NCBI GenBank assembly: GCA_964608915.1
Contig: CAZSQA010000019.1
Span: 1-64,000, forward strand
Source of the DNA: QWQI01 sp964608915
Lineage (GTDB): Bacteria > Planctomycetota > Planctomycetia > Isosphaerales > Isosphaeraceae
Direction of reading: 5' to 3'
Length of the DNA stretch: 64,000 nucleotides
The position numbers were made by a program, and so were the translations under genes. Below, piece after piece: positions 63,028 through 64,000 of this stretch; the first letter of the stretch is position 1, and each line of letters starts with the position of its first letter. Under the pieces are notes generated by a model. It was not told the origin of the DNA and searched no databases. It saw only the letters and a program-made list of their open reading frames with translations.

Positions 63028-63675
63028 TCAGCTCCGGCGGGTAGCGAACCTGTTCCTGCGGCGACGGAATGCGCCGAGCGATAGCACAGACACGGACGCG
63101 ACACCCATCATGATCGCCCCCGGTTCAGGCACGGCGGTGATGACGCCGATCATGGCTACGCCGGGATTCACCAGCCAGCTGCCGCCCGCATTGCTGGTTT
63201 GGGCCTGCGCGTAAGGAGCGCTCGGGCCGCTCGGAGTTATCGTGTAGAAAAAGCTCGAACTTCCCGTGACGCCGGTATTGTCGAAGACGAGCCAATAGTC
63301 CGTGGTGGCCGTCAGCGTTCGATTCAGCCCCGAGAGAGCGAACGTCGTCGAAACGGCCGATGTGTCGATCGTTCCGAGATCCGGACCGATCTGTGTCCCC
63401 GGCTTGTTACCGCTATCCGTATAGATTTTCGCGACCATGTTACCAGACATCGAACCGACTGAGTTGTTCGTCTGGAACGTGAACGAAGTGACGACGTACC
63501 CCGAGGCGGTCGTATGGAACAGTGACGCGGACCAGAGTGGCGGAAAGAAAAAGGCCGATGAAATTCCACTCGAACCGGTCGAATCGAAGATATCCACTGC
63601 AGTCGCGATTTTCGGTGTCATCGACAATGCGATCACCCATGCGATCGAGACGTGTTTCCAATTCTGCGGCGACAT
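63028..63675 (-). CDS. PEP-CTERM secreted protein
   Basis: The 215-residue protein starts with a signal peptide (HVSIAWVIALSMTPKIATA). A Ser/Thr-rich beta region follows (VVTSFTFQTNNSVGSMSGNMVAKIYTDSGN) and the end carries PEP-CTERM AVPEPGAI, a hydrophobic helix and RRRRNRFATRR. GGAGG lies 6-10 nt before the ATG at 63675, so the longer upstream frame is rejected. The DxG-rich middle resembles choice-of-anchor domains. Confidence 0.88.
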   Translation of the reverse strand: MSPQNWKHVSIAWVIALSMTPKIATAVDIFDSTGSSGISSAFFFPPLWSASLFHTTASGYVVTSFTFQTNNSVGSMSGNMVAKIYTDSGNKPGTQIGPDLGTIDTSAVSTTFALSGLNRTLTATTDYWLVFDNTGVTGSSSFFYTITPSGPSAPYAQAQTSNAGGSWLVNPGVAMIGVITAVPEPGAIMMGVASVSVLSLGAFRRRRNRFATRRS

Positions 63676-63976
63676 CGAATTCCTCCGTACGACGATCCGA
63701 TCGACTTCATCGTCACGCACGTGCCTGAACCGCGACGAACGGCAGAATCGGGGGTTCGTTTGACGAATGAGAAACCTAAGCAGAAAAGAAATGCCTTGCT
63801 CAGTCAATTCCCTGTTCCGAAAAAAGAACCACGATCGTCGCGGCACTCGCGACTGATTCGGATTGAGCGATCCTGGCCATCTCACTATGATCGGTGTCAC
63901 CGAACAAGCACGATCCGCATGCGGATTCTCAAACGCATTGCCCCACCGATCGTTCCGCACCGTCAGGAAATCGACC
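63676..63976. other. Intergenic before the window edge
   Basis: No gene is seen. The region separates the divergent PEP-CTERM gene and the CDS starting at 63977. Confidence 0.4.
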
Positions 63977-64000
63977 ATGACCGCACCAGGATTCCGCCAC
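63977..64000 (+). CDS. Possible start of a gene cut by the window edge
   Basis: An ATG preceded by AGGAA about 8 nt upstream opens MTAPGFRH at the window end. Nothing more can be said. Confidence 0.35.

Noticed and set aside
1..64000. CRISPR arrays, integrases or insertion-sequence transposases.
   Set aside because: I saw no regularly spaced direct repeats, transposase motifs or terminal inverted repeats. The only tandem repeats are within the WD40 and HAF coding sequences.

Overview
The window is 64 kb of a high-GC planctomycete chromosome, probably a draft or metagenome scaffold because it carries a 100-N gap. Evidence for Planctomycetes includes a DUF1559 prepilin-like protein paired with a small lipoprotein, a DUF1549/DUF1553 protein with a CX4CH haem-like site, a TIGR03067-type protein, a DUF1080 protein, secreted proteins with the N-terminal LEPR-XLL-like motif, three PEP-CTERM proteins, and a Pkn-type kinase. 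The LEARDVPA variant of the sorting motif would suit the Gemmata side of the phylum, but I hold that placement loosely.

Layout. 0-9.2 kb: a large Calx-beta surface protein, an ABC-2 exporter pair, a small HTH regulator, a LEPR-XLL-like secreted protein and a four-domain S1 protein. 9.4-17.2 kb: a hypothetical protein, a PiT phosphate transporter, a DUF1080 protein, a histidine kinase with its sigma-54 response regulator, and an SRPBCC protein. 17.4-22 kb is a decaying region: a phosphatase-like remnant with an in-frame stop joined to a porin 3' end, then two tandem YtcJ-like amidohydrolases, one with two frameshifts. 22.6-29.6 kb: a secreted seven-blade WD40 protein, tRNA-Pro(CGG), a Ser/Thr kinase, and a PAP-phosphatase/galE/glycosyltransferase cluster. 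29.6-36 kb: two small DUF proteins flanking a HAF-repeat PEP-CTERM protein, a TPR lipoprotein and the DUF1549/DUF1553 protein.

36.1-43.9 kb is the most interesting part. A tRNA-Lys(UUU) gene is split at the anticodon by a 317-nt group I intron. A 46-residue very basic protein and a strong terminator follow. Next is a sulfur-assimilation operon: a SufR-like regulator, sufC, sufB, sufD, a two-domain rhodanese, sufE and a Rieske-MIP18 (SufT-like) fusion. No cysteine desulfurase is present; the rhodanese lies between SufD and SufE.

43.9-53 kb: Nudix hydrolase, two small Tat-exported proteins, a sigma-54-activator-like protein without GAFTGA, dgoK, an S24-fold repressor lacking the catalytic residues, DUF1559 plus lipoprotein, and a membrane-anchored coiled-coil protein. 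53-64 kb: polA (with the assembly gap), PEP-CTERM proteins, msrB, and a coaE-rho-ribH-hypothetical operon.

Functional calls come from reading motifs and family resemblance only; no database search was run.
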